Shown in pieces: positions 7,260 through 17,689 of a stretch of 64,000 nt of DNA (positions are counted from its first letter, which is position 1; every line of letters starts with the position of its first letter). The notes under the pieces are model-generated. The model searched no databases, had not been told where the DNA came from, and saw nothing but the letters and a program-made list of their open reading frames with translations. The position numbers and the translations under genes are program-made. The stretch lies in assembly GCA_021730165.1 (NCBI GenBank), contig CP072535.1, positions 310,001-374,000 of the forward strand. The letters are read 5' to 3'. The stretch is from Candidatus Vesicomyidisocius sp. Pext_18_S21 (lineage in GTDB: Bacteria; Pseudomonadota; Gammaproteobacteria; PS1; Pseudothioglobaceae).

Positions 7260-8622
7260 ATTATGTACACTTTTGTTCATGCTTTTATCTATGGACGCTT
7301 TTGCAACTAGCGAGCCACCTCTAGATCTAACTATTCATTGGGTAGGTTATACGTCTCTTATTTTATTTGTATTGGCTTATATTTTAGTAATGGTAGAGGA
7401 ATTTACTCATTTTAGAAAATCTAAACCTGTGATTTTAGTGGCAGGCGTTATTTGGGGTTTAATTGGTTGGATGTATACTAGCCAAGGATTACCATATTTT
7501 GCTGAAGTAGCACTTAGGCATAATATATTAGAATATGCAGAATTATTCTTATTCTTATTAGTGGCAATGACTTACATTGAGGCCATGCGAGAAAGACATG
7601 TATTCGAAGCTCTTAAAGTTTGGTTAATTAATAAAGGCTTAACTTTTAAACAACTTTTCTGGTTAACAGGGTTTTTAGCCTTTTTTATTTCCCCAATTGC
7701 TGATAATTTAACTACAGCACTTATTATGGGTGCTGTGGTATTAGCAGTAGGTGCAGGTAATCCTCGTTTTGTTACTATTTCTTTTATTAATATTGTTGTA
7801 GCTGCTAATGCAGGCGGTGTATTTAGTCCGTTTGGCGATATTACTACGTTAATGGTATGGCAAAATGGCATTGTCGGATTTACTCAATTTTTTAGTTTGC
7901 TTGTACCGTCTCTGATTAATTTCGTTGTACCTGCATCTATTATGCATTTTTCTATTAAAAATGAAATGACTACAAGTAATCAAAGTAGAGTTAATATTAA
8001 ATTAGGCGGTATTACTATTATTATACTTTTTATTATTACTATTATTACAGCAGTTAGTTTTCATAATTTTTTACATTTACCACCAGCAATGGGAATGATG
8101 ACAGGTTTGAGTTATCTTATGATTGCTGCTTATTTTATTCGTCAATCTGAGTGTAAGTCACAACAAGAAGGGTTTGATGTATTTAGAAAAGTTGCAAATG
8201 CAGAATGGGATACCCTATTATTTTTTTTTGGAGTAATTGTAAGTGTTGGTGGGTTAGGGTTTATAGGTTATTTAACATTAGCTTCAGAAGCGATGTATTT
8301 ATCTTTAGGAGCAACTTATGCTAATATTTTAATAGGTATTTTGTCTGCTATTGTAGATAATATTCCAGTTATGTTTGCAGTATTAACCATGAATCCTGAT
8401 ATGTCACTAGGCCAGTGGTTATTAGTAACTCTCACAACAGGGGTGGGGGGTAGCTTATTCTCAATTGGTTCTGCTGCAGGAGTGGCATTAATGGGTCAAT
8501 CAAACGGACTTTATACATTTGTATCACATCTTAGGTGGACAGGTGTGATTGTACTAGGTTATGGTTCAAGTATTGGTGTACATATATTAATGAATGCTGC
8601 TTTATTTGATGTACCAGTTTGA
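7252..8622 (+). CDS. nhaD: Na+/H+ antiporter, NhaD type
   Basis: A 456-residue integral membrane protein with an N-terminal hydrophobic segment and about 11-12 further helices. Residues such as PIADNLTTALIMGAV and SAIVDNIPVMFAVL carry the paired conserved aspartates (ADN and VDN) of the ion transporter superfamily to which NhaD belongs. NhaD exchanges cytoplasmic sodium for protons, supporting pH and sodium homeostasis in marine and alkaliphilic bacteria. An AAGGA site precedes the ATG, inside the end of ygfZ (8-base overlap), so the two genes are translationally close. It overlaps coaX downstream. Confidence 0.88.
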   Translation: MIKLCTLLFMLLSMDAFATSEPPLDLTIHWVGYTSLILFVLAYILVMVEEFTHFRKSKPVILVAGVIWGLIGWMYTSQGLPYFAEVALRHNILEYAELFLFLLVAMTYIEAMRERHVFEALKVWLINKGLTFKQLFWLTGFLAFFISPIADNLTTALIMGAVVLAVGAGNPRFVTISFINIVVAANAGGVFSPFGDITTLMVWQNGIVGFTQFFSLLVPSLINFVVPASIMHFSIKNEMTTSNQSRVNIKLGGITIIILFIITIITAVSFHNFLHLPPAMGMMTGLSYLMIAAYFIRQSECKSQQEGFDVFRKVANAEWDTLLFFFGVIVSVGGLGFIGYLTLASEAMYLSLGATYANILIGILSAIVDNIPVMFAVLTMNPDMSLGQWLLVTLTTGVGGSLFSIGSAAGVALMGQSNGLYTFVSHLRWTGVIVLGYGSSIGVHILMNAALFDVPV

Positions 8623-9313
8623 GTCTTATTTATTGGTTGATATTGGTAATACTAGTATTAAGTGGTGTTTAAATGGTAAAATTAATTCTGCTTTTATTAC
8701 AAAATTTAACATAACTCAATTGCCAAAAGTAGATAAAATTTTTGCTAGTTGTGTGGGTGATTGTTATATATTAGACGATCTGAATAATACTCATTTTGTT
8801 AAAACTGAACGTGTATTCAATTCTGTAGAATGTGGTTATCAAACTCCGTCTACATTAGGCTCTGACCGTTGGTTGGCAATGTTAGCTAGTATTGAACATT
8901 ATCCTAAACAAAATTTGCTCATTATTGATGCGGGTAGCGCACTCACTTTTGACTTAGTATTAGCTAATGGTAAACACCAAGGGGGTCTTATTATGCCTGG
9001 TTTGAGTGTATTAAGACGTAGTTTTACTCAATTCTCTAATAATATCCAACAGTTGTCTTTAGGTCTTACTGCAAACAACACTCAAGAAGGTTGGTTAATT
9101 GGTACTAGTCAGATGTTGATGAGTGTTATTAACACTCAAATTGAACAACATTTAAATAATTATAGTAATTTAGTTGTTGTGTTGACAGGTGGCGATGCTA
9201 AGATAATTGCATTAAAGCTTCATCGTCAAGTTAAGCTTCATCAAAATTTAGTGCTAGAAGGTTTATCTAGCTATGTGCAAGCATATAAAACGTTGCATTC
9301 AGTTTTGGTATAA
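8609..9313 (+). CDS. coaX: Type III pantothenate kinase
   Basis: CoaX phosphorylates pantothenate, the first step of coenzyme A synthesis. It belongs to the acetate/sugar kinase/Hsp70 fold. The phosphate-1 motif LLVDIGNTSIKW is at the N-terminus, GSDRWLAMLA in the middle, and IIDAGSALTFD with GGLIMPGL follows, all typical of CoaX. Length is about 234 residues. I take ATG 8609 (MYQFESYLLVDIGNT) rather than 8594, because it leaves the usual short N-terminus; either start overlaps the end of nhaD. CoaD (29452) encodes a later step of the same pathway. Confidence 0.92.
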   Translation: MYQFESYLLVDIGNTSIKWCLNGKINSAFITKFNITQLPKVDKIFASCVGDCYILDDLNNTHFVKTERVFNSVECGYQTPSTLGSDRWLAMLASIEHYPKQNLLIIDAGSALTFDLVLANGKHQGGLIMPGLSVLRRSFTQFSNNIQQLSLGLTANNTQEGWLIGTSQMLMSVINTQIEQHLNNYSNLVVVLTGGDAKIIALKLHRQVKLHQNLVLEGLSSYVQAYKTLHSVLV

Positions 9314-9336
9314 TTTACTTATTTAATTTAAGTAAA
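9314..9336 (+). repeat. Short hairpin between coaX and trpS
   Basis: TTTACTT (9314-9320) and AAGTAAA (9330-9336) form a perfect 7-bp stem immediately after the coaX stop codon. There is no following T run. It could slow exonucleases or do nothing. Confidence 0.35.
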
Positions 9337-9345
9337 GATAAATAT

Positions 9346-10542
9346 ATGCAAGACAGACGAGTTTTATCAGGTATGCGGCCTACAGGGAGTCTTCATTTAG
9401 GTCATTATCATGGCGTTTTGAAAAATTGGCTAGTCCTTCAAAATGAATACGATTCTTACTTTTTTGTGGCTGATTGGCATGCATTTACCACGCATTATGC
9501 AGATAAGATGAATTTAAATGTCAATGTTATAGAAATGGTAGTTGATTGGCTTGCTACTGGTATTAATCCAAATACTTCAACAATTTTTGTACAATCCAAG
9601 GTGCCTGAACATTCAGAACTACACTTATTGCTTTCTATGTCAACACCTTTAAGTTGGTTAGAACGAGTACCTTCATATAAGGAGCAGCAACTTAAATTAC
9701 ATATTAAAGATTTAGAAACTTATGGATTTTTAGGTTATCCATTATTACAAAGCGCAGATATTTTAATTTATAAAGCTGGACTTGTACCAGTTGGCGAAGA
9801 TCAAGTGGCTCATATTGAATTCACACGTGAGGTAGCTAGACGTTTTAATTATCTTTATGGTCGTGAAGTTGATTTTGAAAAAAAAGCTGAAATTAGTATT
9901 AATAAAATGGGTAAAAAACAAGCTAAAAGGTATCGTTTACTACGTAAAACCTATCAAGAAACAGGTGATGATGAGGCTTTAATCAAAGCGCATGCTTTGT
10001 TACGGCAACAAAATATTACTCTGGGTGATAGAGAAAGACTTTCAGGTTATATTGAAGGTGTAGGTAGAATTATCTTACCGGAGCCTGAATTATTATTAAC
10101 TAAAGCATCAAAAATGCCTGGATTAGATGGTCAAAAAATGAGTAAATCTTATTGCAATACAATTTCTTTGCGAGATACCCCTAAACAAATACAAGTTAAA
10201 ATCAAACGTATGCCAACTGATCCTGCTAGAATTAAAATAATTAATACAGGTAACCCACAAAAGTGTCCAGTCTGGAAACTACATGAAGTGTATTCAAATG
10301 AATCAACCTGTGACTGGGTAGTTGAAGGTTGTACTAAAGCTAAATTTGGTTGTATAGAATGTAAACAGCCTATTATTAATGCTATTGAAGAAGAGTTAAC
10401 TCCTATGCAAGAACGTATTGCTAAGTATCAGTCAGATCCAGAACTTATTAAACAAATTATTTTTGAAGGTTCTGAAAAAGCTAGAAGTATTGCTAAGGAA
10501 ACTATGATAGAAGTGAGGGAAGCAATGGGTATTAATTACTAA
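9346..10542 (+). CDS. trpS: Tryptophanyl-tRNA synthetase
   Basis: A class I synthetase of 398 residues that charges tRNA-Trp. The N-terminus SGMRPTGSLHLGHYHG contains the HIGH-type motif. The KMSKS loop is GLDGQKMSKSY. It is longer than the approximately 330-residue E. coli enzyme because of an inserted segment at about residues 185-245 (including KKQAKRYRLLRKTYQ). Such an insertion occurs in the longer TrpRS form of several proteobacteria. The stop is followed after two bases by rluB, so the pair is likely one transcript. Confidence 0.95.
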   Translation: MQDRRVLSGMRPTGSLHLGHYHGVLKNWLVLQNEYDSYFFVADWHAFTTHYADKMNLNVNVIEMVVDWLATGINPNTSTIFVQSKVPEHSELHLLLSMSTPLSWLERVPSYKEQQLKLHIKDLETYGFLGYPLLQSADILIYKAGLVPVGEDQVAHIEFTREVARRFNYLYGREVDFEKKAEISINKMGKKQAKRYRLLRKTYQETGDDEALIKAHALLRQQNITLGDRERLSGYIEGVGRIILPEPELLLTKASKMPGLDGQKMSKSYCNTISLRDTPKQIQVKIKRMPTDPARIKIINTGNPQKCPVWKLHEVYSNESTCDWVVEGCTKAKFGCIECKQPIINAIEEELTPMQERIAKYQSDPELIKQIIFEGSEKARSIAKETMIEVREAMGINY

Positions 10543-10544
10543 TC

Positions 10545-11270
10545 ATGACTAATAGGCTACAAAAACTTATTGCAAATGCTGGTTATGGTTCTCGTCGTTG
10601 GGTGGAGCGTTTAATTGAGCAAGGACGTATTGAGGTTAATAATAAAATTGCTATTATTGGTGATAAGGCTGAAATAACCAGTCGTGTTAAAATTGATGGA
10701 CGTAAAATTGATTTAAGTCGTTATGTTGAACAAGAAACAAAAGTTATTATTTTAAATAAGCAAGCAGGTATTATTTGTTCAAATAGGGATGATAAAGGAC
10801 GTAAGAGTGTTTATAGTTTATTACCTAAAGAGTCACGATGGATTATGGTGGGACGTCTTGATTTAAACACATCTGGTTTGTTACTTGTTACTAATAATGG
10901 TAATTTAGCTAATAAACTTATGCATCCTAGCTCAAAAATTGACAGAGAGTATGCTGTTAGGGTTTTGGGTCAAGTTAAGAATAAGGATTTAAAAAAACTC
11001 ACTCAAGGTATTATGTTTGATGATGGATTTGCTAAATTTAACCAAATAACACTTGGCGGGGGTGGAGGTGCTAATCGCTGGTATAAAGTTGTACTTAGAG
11101 AGGGTAAGAAACGTGAGGTGAGGCGTTTGTGGGAGGTTTTAGGGTTTAAGGTATCACGTCTTATCCGTATTCGTTTTGGAGAAATTCGTTTGCCTAATAA
11201 TCTTAAGGCTAATCAATATGATTACTTAAAACCTATACAAATAAAGTTATTGTTTAATGCTGTGGAGTGA
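10545..11270 (+). CDS. rluB: 23S rRNA pseudouridine synthase RluB
   Basis: A 241-residue pseudouridine synthase of the RsuA/RluB family. The N-terminal S4 domain (RLQKLIANAGYGSRRWVERLI) is followed by a catalytic domain with GRLDLNTSGLLL (catalytic aspartate D106). Also present are DREYAVRV and REGKKREVRRLWE, which are conserved in the family. RluB forms pseudouridine 2605 in 23S rRNA; RluE and RluF relatives are less likely because of the S4 domain and the overall match. It is shorter than E. coli RluB (about 290 residues) because it lacks the low-complexity C-terminal tail. The start is two bases after trpS. Confidence 0.9.
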   Translation: MTNRLQKLIANAGYGSRRWVERLIEQGRIEVNNKIAIIGDKAEITSRVKIDGRKIDLSRYVEQETKVIILNKQAGIICSNRDDKGRKSVYSLLPKESRWIMVGRLDLNTSGLLLVTNNGNLANKLMHPSSKIDREYAVRVLGQVKNKDLKKLTQGIMFDDGFAKFNQITLGGGGGANRWYKVVLREGKKREVRRLWEVLGFKVSRLIRIRFGEIRLPNNLKANQYDYLKPIQIKLLFNAVE

Positions 11271-11345
11271 TATTTAATTCTTAATATTACTTTATTTTTT
11301 ATAGTTTTGTAAATAAAATCTTTTATTTTAGTAGTGGATTATCTG

Positions 11346-11375
11346 TTTTCAAAATTTAGTACTATCACGTATAAT
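11346..11375 (+). promoter_or_regulatory. Putative ileS promoter
   Basis: A perfect -10 TATAAT (11370-11375) lies 18 bases after a moderate -35 TTTTCA (11346-11351). Transcription would begin near 11382, about 25 bases before the ileS ATG. A small inverted repeat (ACGCTT/AAGCGT) lies between the -10 and the start codon. Confidence 0.45.
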
Positions 11376-11406
11376 TACGCTTCTAATCTTTATTTCTTAA
11401 GCGTTA

Positions 11407-14274
11407 ATGTCTGATTATAAATCTAGTTTGAATCTTCCATCCACCCAGTTTTCTATGAAGGCAAATCTTGCTAATCGAGAAGGTATGTTTTTAAAAAAAT
11501 GGCAAAATGATAGGCTTTATGATCAGATTCGTAAACAAAATCAGGGCAAGCCAAAATTTGTTTTACATGATGGTCCTATTTATGCAAATGGCGATATTCA
11601 TATTGGTCATGCGGTTAATAAGGTTTTAAAAGACATGATTGTTAAATCAAAATCTTTATCAGGTTTTGATGCGCCATATGTTCCAGGTTGGGACTGCCAT
11701 GGATTGCCGATTGAGCTTAATGTTGAAAAAGAATATGGTAAAGTAGGTATTAAGATTGATGTCAATACTTTCAGATCCAAATGTAGAGAATATGCTGGTC
11801 AACAAGTAACGAGGCAAAGTCAAGATTTTCAACGTTTAGGTATTTTAAGTGATTGGGATAATCCATATTTAACCAAAGATTTTAAATATGAGGCTGATAT
11901 TGTCCGTGCTTTAGGTCAAGTTGTTAAAAATGGACATGTGTATAAAGGTCATAAGCCTTTACATTGGTGCACCGAATGTGGATCTGCTTTGTCAGAGGCA
12001 GAGGTTGAGTACAAAAATAAACAATCAGAAGCGATTGATGTTAAATTTAGAATCATTGAGGATTCAGTTTTTAATGTAAAAAAACCAGTTTCAGTTGTGA
12101 TTTGGACAACAACGCCTTGGACGTTATATGCTAATGAAGCCGTAGCGCTTCATTCAGAATTGAATTATGTGTTGGTTGATGTTGGCAGTGAATACTTATT
12201 ACTTTCTCAATCCTTAGTAGTGGATTCAATTAGTCGTTATGATATTGAAGTTACTATCGGCGAACGGATGTTTTTTAGTAGTGAATTAGAAGGATTAAAA
12301 GTACAACATCCATTCTACGATAAGCAAGTACCTATTATTTTAGGGGATCATGTAACCGTTGATTCTGGTACAGGTGCGGTGCATATTGCACCTGCACATG
12401 GTCAAGAAGATTTTATTGTAGGGGTAAAATATAATTTACCTGTTGATTGTCAAGTAGATACTAAAGGGGTCTTTTTTAAAGAAGTTTTATTTTTAGGTGG
12501 TCAGTTTATTTTTAAAGCCAATGCTAGTGTGATTAAAATTCTTAAACAGACTAACACATTAGTTAAGCATGAATTATTAACGCATTCCTATCCACATTGT
12601 TGGCGACATAAAACCCCTATTATTTTTAAAGTAACGTCTCAGTGGTTTATCTCTATGCAACAAAATGGTCTTAGAGATGTCGTTAATAGTGAAATTCAAA
12701 AAGTACACTGGATACCACATTGGAGTAAGAAACGTATTGAACTTATGGTGGGTAATCGTCCCGATTGGTGTATTTCTCGTCAAAGATTTTGGGGTGTTCC
12801 GATTACTTTATTTGTACACAAAAAAACAGGAGAGTTACACCCAAATACTCAAATATTGTTTGGTTGTATTGCAAATAGAATCGAACAAGAAGGTATTGAA
12901 GCTTGGTTTAAATCTGACACTAAAGATTTTATTGGTGATGATGTGAATGATTATGACAAAATTACAGACATACTTGATGTTTGGTTTGACTCAGGTATGA
13001 GTCATTTTGTAGTATTAAAAGTAAGAAAGGAATTATCTAATGTAGCTGATTTATATTTAGAAGGTTCAGATCAGCATAGAGGTTGGTTTCAATCATCACT
13101 AATATCTTCAGTTGCTATTAATAAAAAAGCACCTTATAAAAATGTATTAACCCATGGTTTTGTTGTTGATAAAGATGGTAAGAAGATGTCTAAGTCTCTT
13201 GGTAATATTATGAGTCCACAAAAAATAGTTAATAATATAGGGGCGGATGTTTTACGCTTATGGATTGCTAGCACCGATTATACTGGGGAAATGACTATAT
13301 CCGATGAAATTTTAAAACGTTCTGCTGATTCATATCGCCGTATTCGTAATACTATGCGTTTTATGCTAGCAAATATGAATGATTTTACTCAAAAGAATTT
13401 AGTAAATATGAAAGAAATGTTAGACTTAGACCGGTGGATTGTTGCTAAAACGCAAAAAATACAAGAAACAATTATTGAAAATTACGATACCTATCAATTT
13501 CATTATATTGTTAAGTCTATTAATAATTTTTGCTCTAACGAATTGGGTAGCTTTTATTTAGATATTATTAAAGATCGTCAATATACTACACAAAAAGATT
13601 CACCAGCAAGGCGTAGTGCTCAAACTGCTTTGTATTATATTACTCAAATGATGGTACGTTGGTTGAGTCCTATTTTAAGTTTTACTTCTGAGGAAATTTG
13701 GCAAGAATTAGCACCCAATAAGAAGAGTATTTTTTTGCAAGAGTGGTATCTCCAAGGAAGTGATATTGATAATATTGTATTTGATGATTGTATTATTTAT
13801 GGAACTATGATTAGCTCACATATTTCTCAAGAAGGACGTGAAGGACTTGAAAAATATGATGATATTTTTACAAGTATTAATATAGCAAGGGTAATCTCTC
13901 CTACTATTCGTAAAGCAATTGAAAAGCTTAGAAAAGATAAAGTTTTGGGCTCATCATTAGAAGCGGAGGTGGATATATATTGTAATCTTAAGGTTAAAGA
14001 AAAATTATCAAAGTTTGGTGAAGAGCTTAGATTTATGTTTATTACTTCTGATATTCGTTTACATTCTTTTGAAGAAAAACCCAATAATGCTATTGAAGTA
14101 AATAGCGATGTATTGAAACAAGTGGCTATTGTTGTTATAAAAAGTGAGTATTCGAAGTGTGCGCGTTGTTGGCATCATAGAAAAGATGTAGGTAGTAATA
14201 CTAAGCATTCGGGACTTTGTTGTCGTTGTGTTGAGAATGTAGATGGAGATGGTGAAGTAAGGAAATTTGCTTAA
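11407..14274 (+). CDS. ileS: Isoleucyl-tRNA synthetase
   Basis: A class I synthetase of 955 residues, close to the E. coli length. It shows the HIGH motif in [14 protein letters not shown], the editing (CP1) domain including [15 protein letters not shown], and the KMSKS loop in [12 protein letters not shown]. The C-terminal zinc-binding cysteines CARCWHH and CCRC are kept. It charges tRNA-Ile and hydrolyses mischarged valine. No T-box leader is present upstream, as expected for a Gram-negative bacterium. The stop codon TAA is immediately followed by the aroB ATG. The usual neighbours ribF and lspA are not adjacent here. Confidence 0.97.
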   Translation: MSDYKSSLNLPSTQFSMKANLANREGMFLKKWQNDRLYDQIRKQNQGKPKFVLHDGPIYANGDIHIGHAVNKVLKDMIVKSKSLSGFDAPYVPGWDCHGLPIELNVEKEYGKVGIKIDVNTFRSKCREYAGQQVTRQSQDFQRLGILSDWDNPYLTKDFKYEADIVRALGQVVKNGHVYKGHKPLHWCTECGSALSEAEVEYKNKQSEAIDVKFRIIEDSVFNVKKPVSVVIWTTTPWTLYANEAVALHSELNYVLVDVGSEYLLLSQSLVVDSISRYDIEVTIGERMFFSSELEGLKVQHPFYDKQVPIILGDHVTVDSGTGAVHIAPAHGQEDFIVGVKYNLPVDCQVDTKGVFFKEVLFLGGQFIFKANASVIKILKQTNTLVKHELLTHSYPHCWRHKTPIIFKVTSQWFISMQQNGLRDVVNSEIQKVHWIPHWSKKRIELMVGNRPDWCISRQRFWGVPITLFVHKKTGELHPNTQILFGCIANRIEQEGIEAWFKSDTKDFIGDDVNDYDKITDILDVWFDSGMSHFVVLKVRKELSNVADLYLEGSDQHRGWFQSSLISSVAINKKAPYKNVLTHGFVVDKDGKKMSKSLGNIMSPQKIVNNIGADVLRLWIASTDYTGEMTISDEILKRSADSYRRIRNTMRFMLANMNDFTQKNLVNMKEMLDLDRWIVAKTQKIQETIIENYDTYQFHYIVKSINNFCSNELGSFYLDIIKDRQYTTQKDSPARRSAQTALYYITQMMVRWLSPILSFTSEEIWQELAPNKKSIFLQEWYLQGSDIDNIVFDDCIIYGTMISSHISQEGREGLEKYDDIFTSINIARVISPTIRKAIEKLRKDKVLGSSLEAEVDIYCNLKVKEKLSKFGEELRFMFITSDIRLHSFEEKPNNAIEVNSDVLKQVAIVVIKSEYSKCARCWHHRKDVGSNTKHSGLCCRCVENVDGDGEVRKFA

Positions 14275-15357
14275 ATGAAAATACTTAACCTTGACTTGGG
14301 AGATAAATCCTATCCAATATATATTGGTCAGAACTTATTGTTAAAAGGTGAGTTGTTGACAAAATATATTACTGGTAAGCAAGTTATGATTGTTACTAAT
14401 ACGACAGTAGCACCTTTGTATCTTAAAAAGGTACAAAACTTACTTTCATCGTTTGAATTTGCACAAGTAATTTTGCCAGATGGTGAAAAATATAAGACAC
14501 TTGGTACGGTTAATTATATTTTCAGTACACTACTTGAAAAGAGATTTGACCGTAGTTGTACATTAATTGCTCTTGGCGGTGGTGTAGTAGGTGATATGAC
14601 TGGATTTGTAGCGGCCAGTTATCAACGTGGTGTCAATTTTATCCAAATTCCAACTACGCTATTATCTCAAGTAGATTCTAGTGTAGGTGGAAAAACAGGT
14701 GTTAATCACATGCTTGGCAAGAATATGATTGGAGCTTTTCATCAACCAAAATGCGTATTGATTGATATAGATACGCTTGACACTTTGGATAATCAACAAT
14801 ACTCATCAGGTATGGCTGAAGTAATTAAGTATGCTTTATTAGTAGAATATCTAAATTTTTTCAACTTTTTGCAAGAAAATATTAAAGATTTAATGAATAG
14901 AAAAAAGTCTTTAATAATTAAAATGATTTATCAATCGTGTCAACATAAAATCAATATCGTTGCTCAAGATGAGTTAGAAACAGGTAAACGTACTTTATTA
15001 AATCTTGGACATACTTTTGGTCATGCAATTGAGAACACGCTTGGTTATGGTACTTTTTTACATGGAGAGGCAGTTTCAGTGGGTATATTAATGGCAACAA
15101 AGCTGTCTCATCTTGAAGGACATTTGTCTAGTAAGCAAGTTGCTAAGATTCAAGATTTATTAGAAAAAGCCAATTTACCTATCTCTATTATTGGTAAAAT
15201 AAATGCTTCTGCTTTTATGAAAGCAATGCTAGTTGATAAGAAGGTGATTAATGGCAATATTCGTCTGATTTTATTGAAAAGATTAGGTCAAGCATTTATC
15301 TGTGATAATTATAATAATCATCTCTTAGATCAAGTAGTTAATGAATTTTGCCAGTAG
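14275..15357 (+). CDS. aroB: 3-dehydroquinate synthase
   Basis: AroB converts DAHP to 3-dehydroquinate in the shikimate pathway, using NAD and a metal. The protein has 360 residues, normal for the family. Diagnostic segments are GGGVVGDMTGFVAASYQRG (NAD binding), PTTLLSQVDSSVGGKTGVNH, and the metal ligand region LNLGHTFGHAIE. The gene begins directly after the ileS stop, so its translation is probably coupled to ileS. Together with leuCD it suggests that the organism makes its own amino acids. The usual partner aroK is not adjacent. Confidence 0.96.
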   Translation: MKILNLDLGDKSYPIYIGQNLLLKGELLTKYITGKQVMIVTNTTVAPLYLKKVQNLLSSFEFAQVILPDGEKYKTLGTVNYIFSTLLEKRFDRSCTLIALGGGVVGDMTGFVAASYQRGVNFIQIPTTLLSQVDSSVGGKTGVNHMLGKNMIGAFHQPKCVLIDIDTLDTLDNQQYSSGMAEVIKYALLVEYLNFFNFLQENIKDLMNRKKSLIIKMIYQSCQHKINIVAQDELETGKRTLLNLGHTFGHAIENTLGYGTFLHGEAVSVGILMATKLSHLEGHLSSKQVAKIQDLLEKANLPISIIGKINASAFMKAMLVDKKVINGNIRLILLKRLGQAFICDNYNNHLLDQVVNEFCQ

Positions 15358-15363
15358 GATAAT

Positions 15364-15954
15364 ATGACGGATCAAAATAAACTAAAGGTTGGAGATGATG
15401 AAGTAATGATTACTTCTAGTATTTCAGATTTAGAAAAAATGCTTGAAAGTGTTGAAAAACATGCAGATCAACGCACTGATACTAAGTTTGAAAAGTTTTT
15501 TTTGCCAGCACTTGCAGTATTTGGCGCTATTATTATGGGGTTCTTTGTTGTGATTTATTCAATTACTTCGGATATGACACGTTTAGCCAACTCAATGGAT
15601 CCAAATATGGGTAATAATATGTCATCTATGGTTAAAAGTATTGATAGCCTGTCATATACTGTTGGAAAAATGACTGCTTCTGTAGCTTATATGCAAAAAG
15701 ATTTTCAACAAGTTAATAAAAATATGAATATTATTGCTAGCAAGCTTGATAATTTAGATTCTATTGCAGCAGATTTAACGCAAGTAAGTTTGAAGATGGA
15801 TGCTTTAGAACCAATGCTTATCAATATGGAAAAAATGAACAAAAATATGGCAATCATGCAAAACTCTATGCAATGGATGCGGCGTGATTTAAATATTTTA
15901 CGCTCCTCATTTTCTAAACCGCTTAGAATTTTTAATAGTATTCCGATGTTATAG
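15364..15954 (+). CDS. Met-rich single-pass membrane protein with long coiled coil
   Basis: A 196-residue protein that I do not recognise by name. Residues 1-45 are acidic and cytoplasmic-looking. One strongly hydrophobic helix (about 46-69) is followed by a long region with heptad-like spacing (about 75-185). The protein contains about 21 methionines, near 11%, many in the coiled coil (for example MEKMNKNMAIMQNSM). It has no enzymatic motif. It may be a membrane-anchored oligomer, distantly resembling chemoreceptor-like or tether proteins, but that is speculation. It lies 6 bases after aroB and 2 bases before gatC, so it is embedded in a translation/biosynthesis operon. Confidence 0.7.
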   Translation: MTDQNKLKVGDDEVMITSSISDLEKMLESVEKHADQRTDTKFEKFFLPALAVFGAIIMGFFVVIYSITSDMTRLANSMDPNMGNNMSSMVKSIDSLSYTVGKMTASVAYMQKDFQQVNKNMNIIASKLDNLDSIAADLTQVSLKMDALEPMLINMEKMNKNMAIMQNSMQWMRRDLNILRSSFSKPLRIFNSIPML

Positions 15955-15956
15955 TT

Positions 15957-16244
15957 GTGTCATTATCTGAAAATCAGGTAAGTCAAATTGCTCATCTAGC
16001 ATGTTTATCATTAAATGAAGCAGAACTTAAAGATAACACACAAAATTTAAATGCTATTTCTAGTTTAGTTGAACAATTGGCTAATATTGAGACTGATAGC
16101 GTTGAACCTATGTCACATCCGTTACATATGTTCCAACGTCTTAGAGAAGATGTTGTTTCTGAGAAAGAGCAGTTAGCATTGTTTCAATCAATTGCACCAG
16201 AAATTAGAAATGGCTATTATTTAGTACCTACTGTTATTAAATAG
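15957..16244 (+). CDS. gatC: Asp/Glu-tRNA amidotransferase subunit C
   Basis: A 95-residue small subunit of the GatCAB complex. It keeps the family pattern of an N-terminal helix ([16 protein letters not shown]) and the central segment [19 protein letters not shown]. GatC stabilises GatA and links it to GatB. The start is GTG at 15957, only two bases after the upstream stop; no Shine-Dalgarno sequence is visible, so expression may depend on coupling. gatA follows after one base. Confidence 0.93.
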   Translation: MSLSENQVSQIAHLACLSLNEAELKDNTQNLNAISSLVEQLANIETDSVEPMSHPLHMFQRLREDVVSEKEQLALFQSIAPEIRNGYYLVPTVIK

Positions 16245-16245
16245 C

Positions 16246-17688
16246 ATGCATACTAAAACTATTGTTGAACTATATAAAGGCCTCAAAAATAAAGATTTCT
16301 CTTGTGTTGAATTAACGAAACACTATTTAAGTCGTATTAACCAATCAAGGTTGAATGCTTTTATTACAATAACTGATGAATTGGCATTAATACAAGCTCA
16401 AGTAGCAGATGATAAAATTGCATTAGGTAATGCAAGTATATTAACAGGTATTCCATATGCCCATAAGGATATTTTTTGTACTAAGGGAGTTAAAACCTCA
16501 GCTGGTTCTAAAATGTTAGATACTTTTATAGCTCCTTATGATGCAACTGTGAGTCAAAAGCTTAATCAAGTGAATTTAGTAATGTTAGGTAAGACTAATA
16601 TGGATGAGTTTGCAATGGGTTCTAGTAATGAGAATTCGTTTTATAACGCGGTTAAAAACCCGTGGAATTATTCAAAAATACCAGGTGGTTCATCAGGTGG
16701 TTCAGCGGCTAGTGTTGCGGGCGGATTAAGTTGTTTTGCTACAGGGACAGATACAGGTGGTTCTATTCGACAACCTGCAAGTTTATGTGGTATCACAGGA
16801 TTAAAACCTACTTATGGTCGGATATCAAGATATGGCATAATTGCTTATGCGTCAAGTTTTGATCAAGCAGGGGTAATGACTAAAACCTCACAAGACGCAG
16901 CTATTGTATTAAATGTTATGGCTGGATTTGACGAAAAAGATTCAACTAGTGCTGAACAAAAAGTGCCAGATTATACGACTAATCTTAATATTTCTCTTCA
17001 AGGGTTAACTATCGGATTACCAAAAGAATTCTTTTTGTCTGACTTGGATAATAAAGTTGCTAATAATATTATGTTTGCTATTAAAGAGTTTGAGTCTATG
17101 GGTGCGACTGTTAGAGAAGTATCGTTACCCAACTCAGTCTATGCTATTCCTACTTACTATATTATTGCATCTTGTGAATGTTCATCAAATTTATCACGTT
17201 TAGACGGCGTTAGGTATGGATATCGTTCTAAGGAGTCAAAAAACTTAGAAGATTTATATTTGAATTCTCGTTCAGAAGGATTTGGTGAAGAGGTTAAGCG
17301 TCGTATTATGATTGGTACTTATGCTTTGTCAACAGGTTATTATGATGCTTATTATCTGAAAGCACAGAAAGTTCGTCATTTAATTAGTAATGATTTTAAA
17401 AAAGTATTTGAAAAAGTTGATGTAATTATGGGACCAGTTTCTCCTACAACTGCATTTGATTTAGGTTCAGTAAAAGACCCAGTTTCTATGTATCTAGCAG
17501 ATATTTATACACTTAGTGTCAATTTAGCTGGCTTACCAGGTATGAGTATTCCAGTAGGTTTTGTACAAGATTTACCAGTAGGATTACAATTGATTGGTAA
17601 TTATTGGTCAGAATCTAAACTACTTAATATAGCGCACCAATTTCAATTACAAACTGACTGGCACTTAAGAGTACCAGAAGAGTGTTAG
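16246..17688 (+). CDS. gatA: Asp/Glu-tRNA amidotransferase subunit A
   Basis: A 480-residue amidase-signature enzyme that hydrolyses glutamine and delivers ammonia to GatB. The amidase signature is intact: catalytic lysine in PYAHKDIFC, the cis-serine in [14 protein letters not shown], and the nucleophilic serine in [17 protein letters not shown]. It acts in the cytoplasm on Glu-tRNA(Gln) and/or Asp-tRNA(Asn). Its presence suggests that at least one of glutaminyl- or asparaginyl-tRNA synthetase is absent or supplemented; the window does not show which. It lies in the order gatC-gatA-gatB with 1-base gaps. Confidence 0.97.
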   Translation: MHTKTIVELYKGLKNKDFSCVELTKHYLSRINQSRLNAFITITDELALIQAQVADDKIALGNASILTGIPYAHKDIFCTKGVKTSAGSKMLDTFIAPYDATVSQKLNQVNLVMLGKTNMDEFAMGSSNENSFYNAVKNPWNYSKIPGGSSGGSAASVAGGLSCFATGTDTGGSIRQPASLCGITGLKPTYGRISRYGIIAYASSFDQAGVMTKTSQDAAIVLNVMAGFDEKDSTSAEQKVPDYTTNLNISLQGLTIGLPKEFFLSDLDNKVANNIMFAIKEFESMGATVREVSLPNSVYAIPTYYIIASCECSSNLSRLDGVRYGYRSKESKNLEDLYLNSRSEGFGEEVKRRIMIGTYALSTGYYDAYYLKAQKVRHLISNDFKKVFEKVDVIMGPVSPTTAFDLGSVKDPVSMYLADIYTLSVNLAGLPGMSIPVGFVQDLPVGLQLIGNYWSESKLLNIAHQFQLQTDWHLRVPEEC

Positions 17689-17689
17689 T

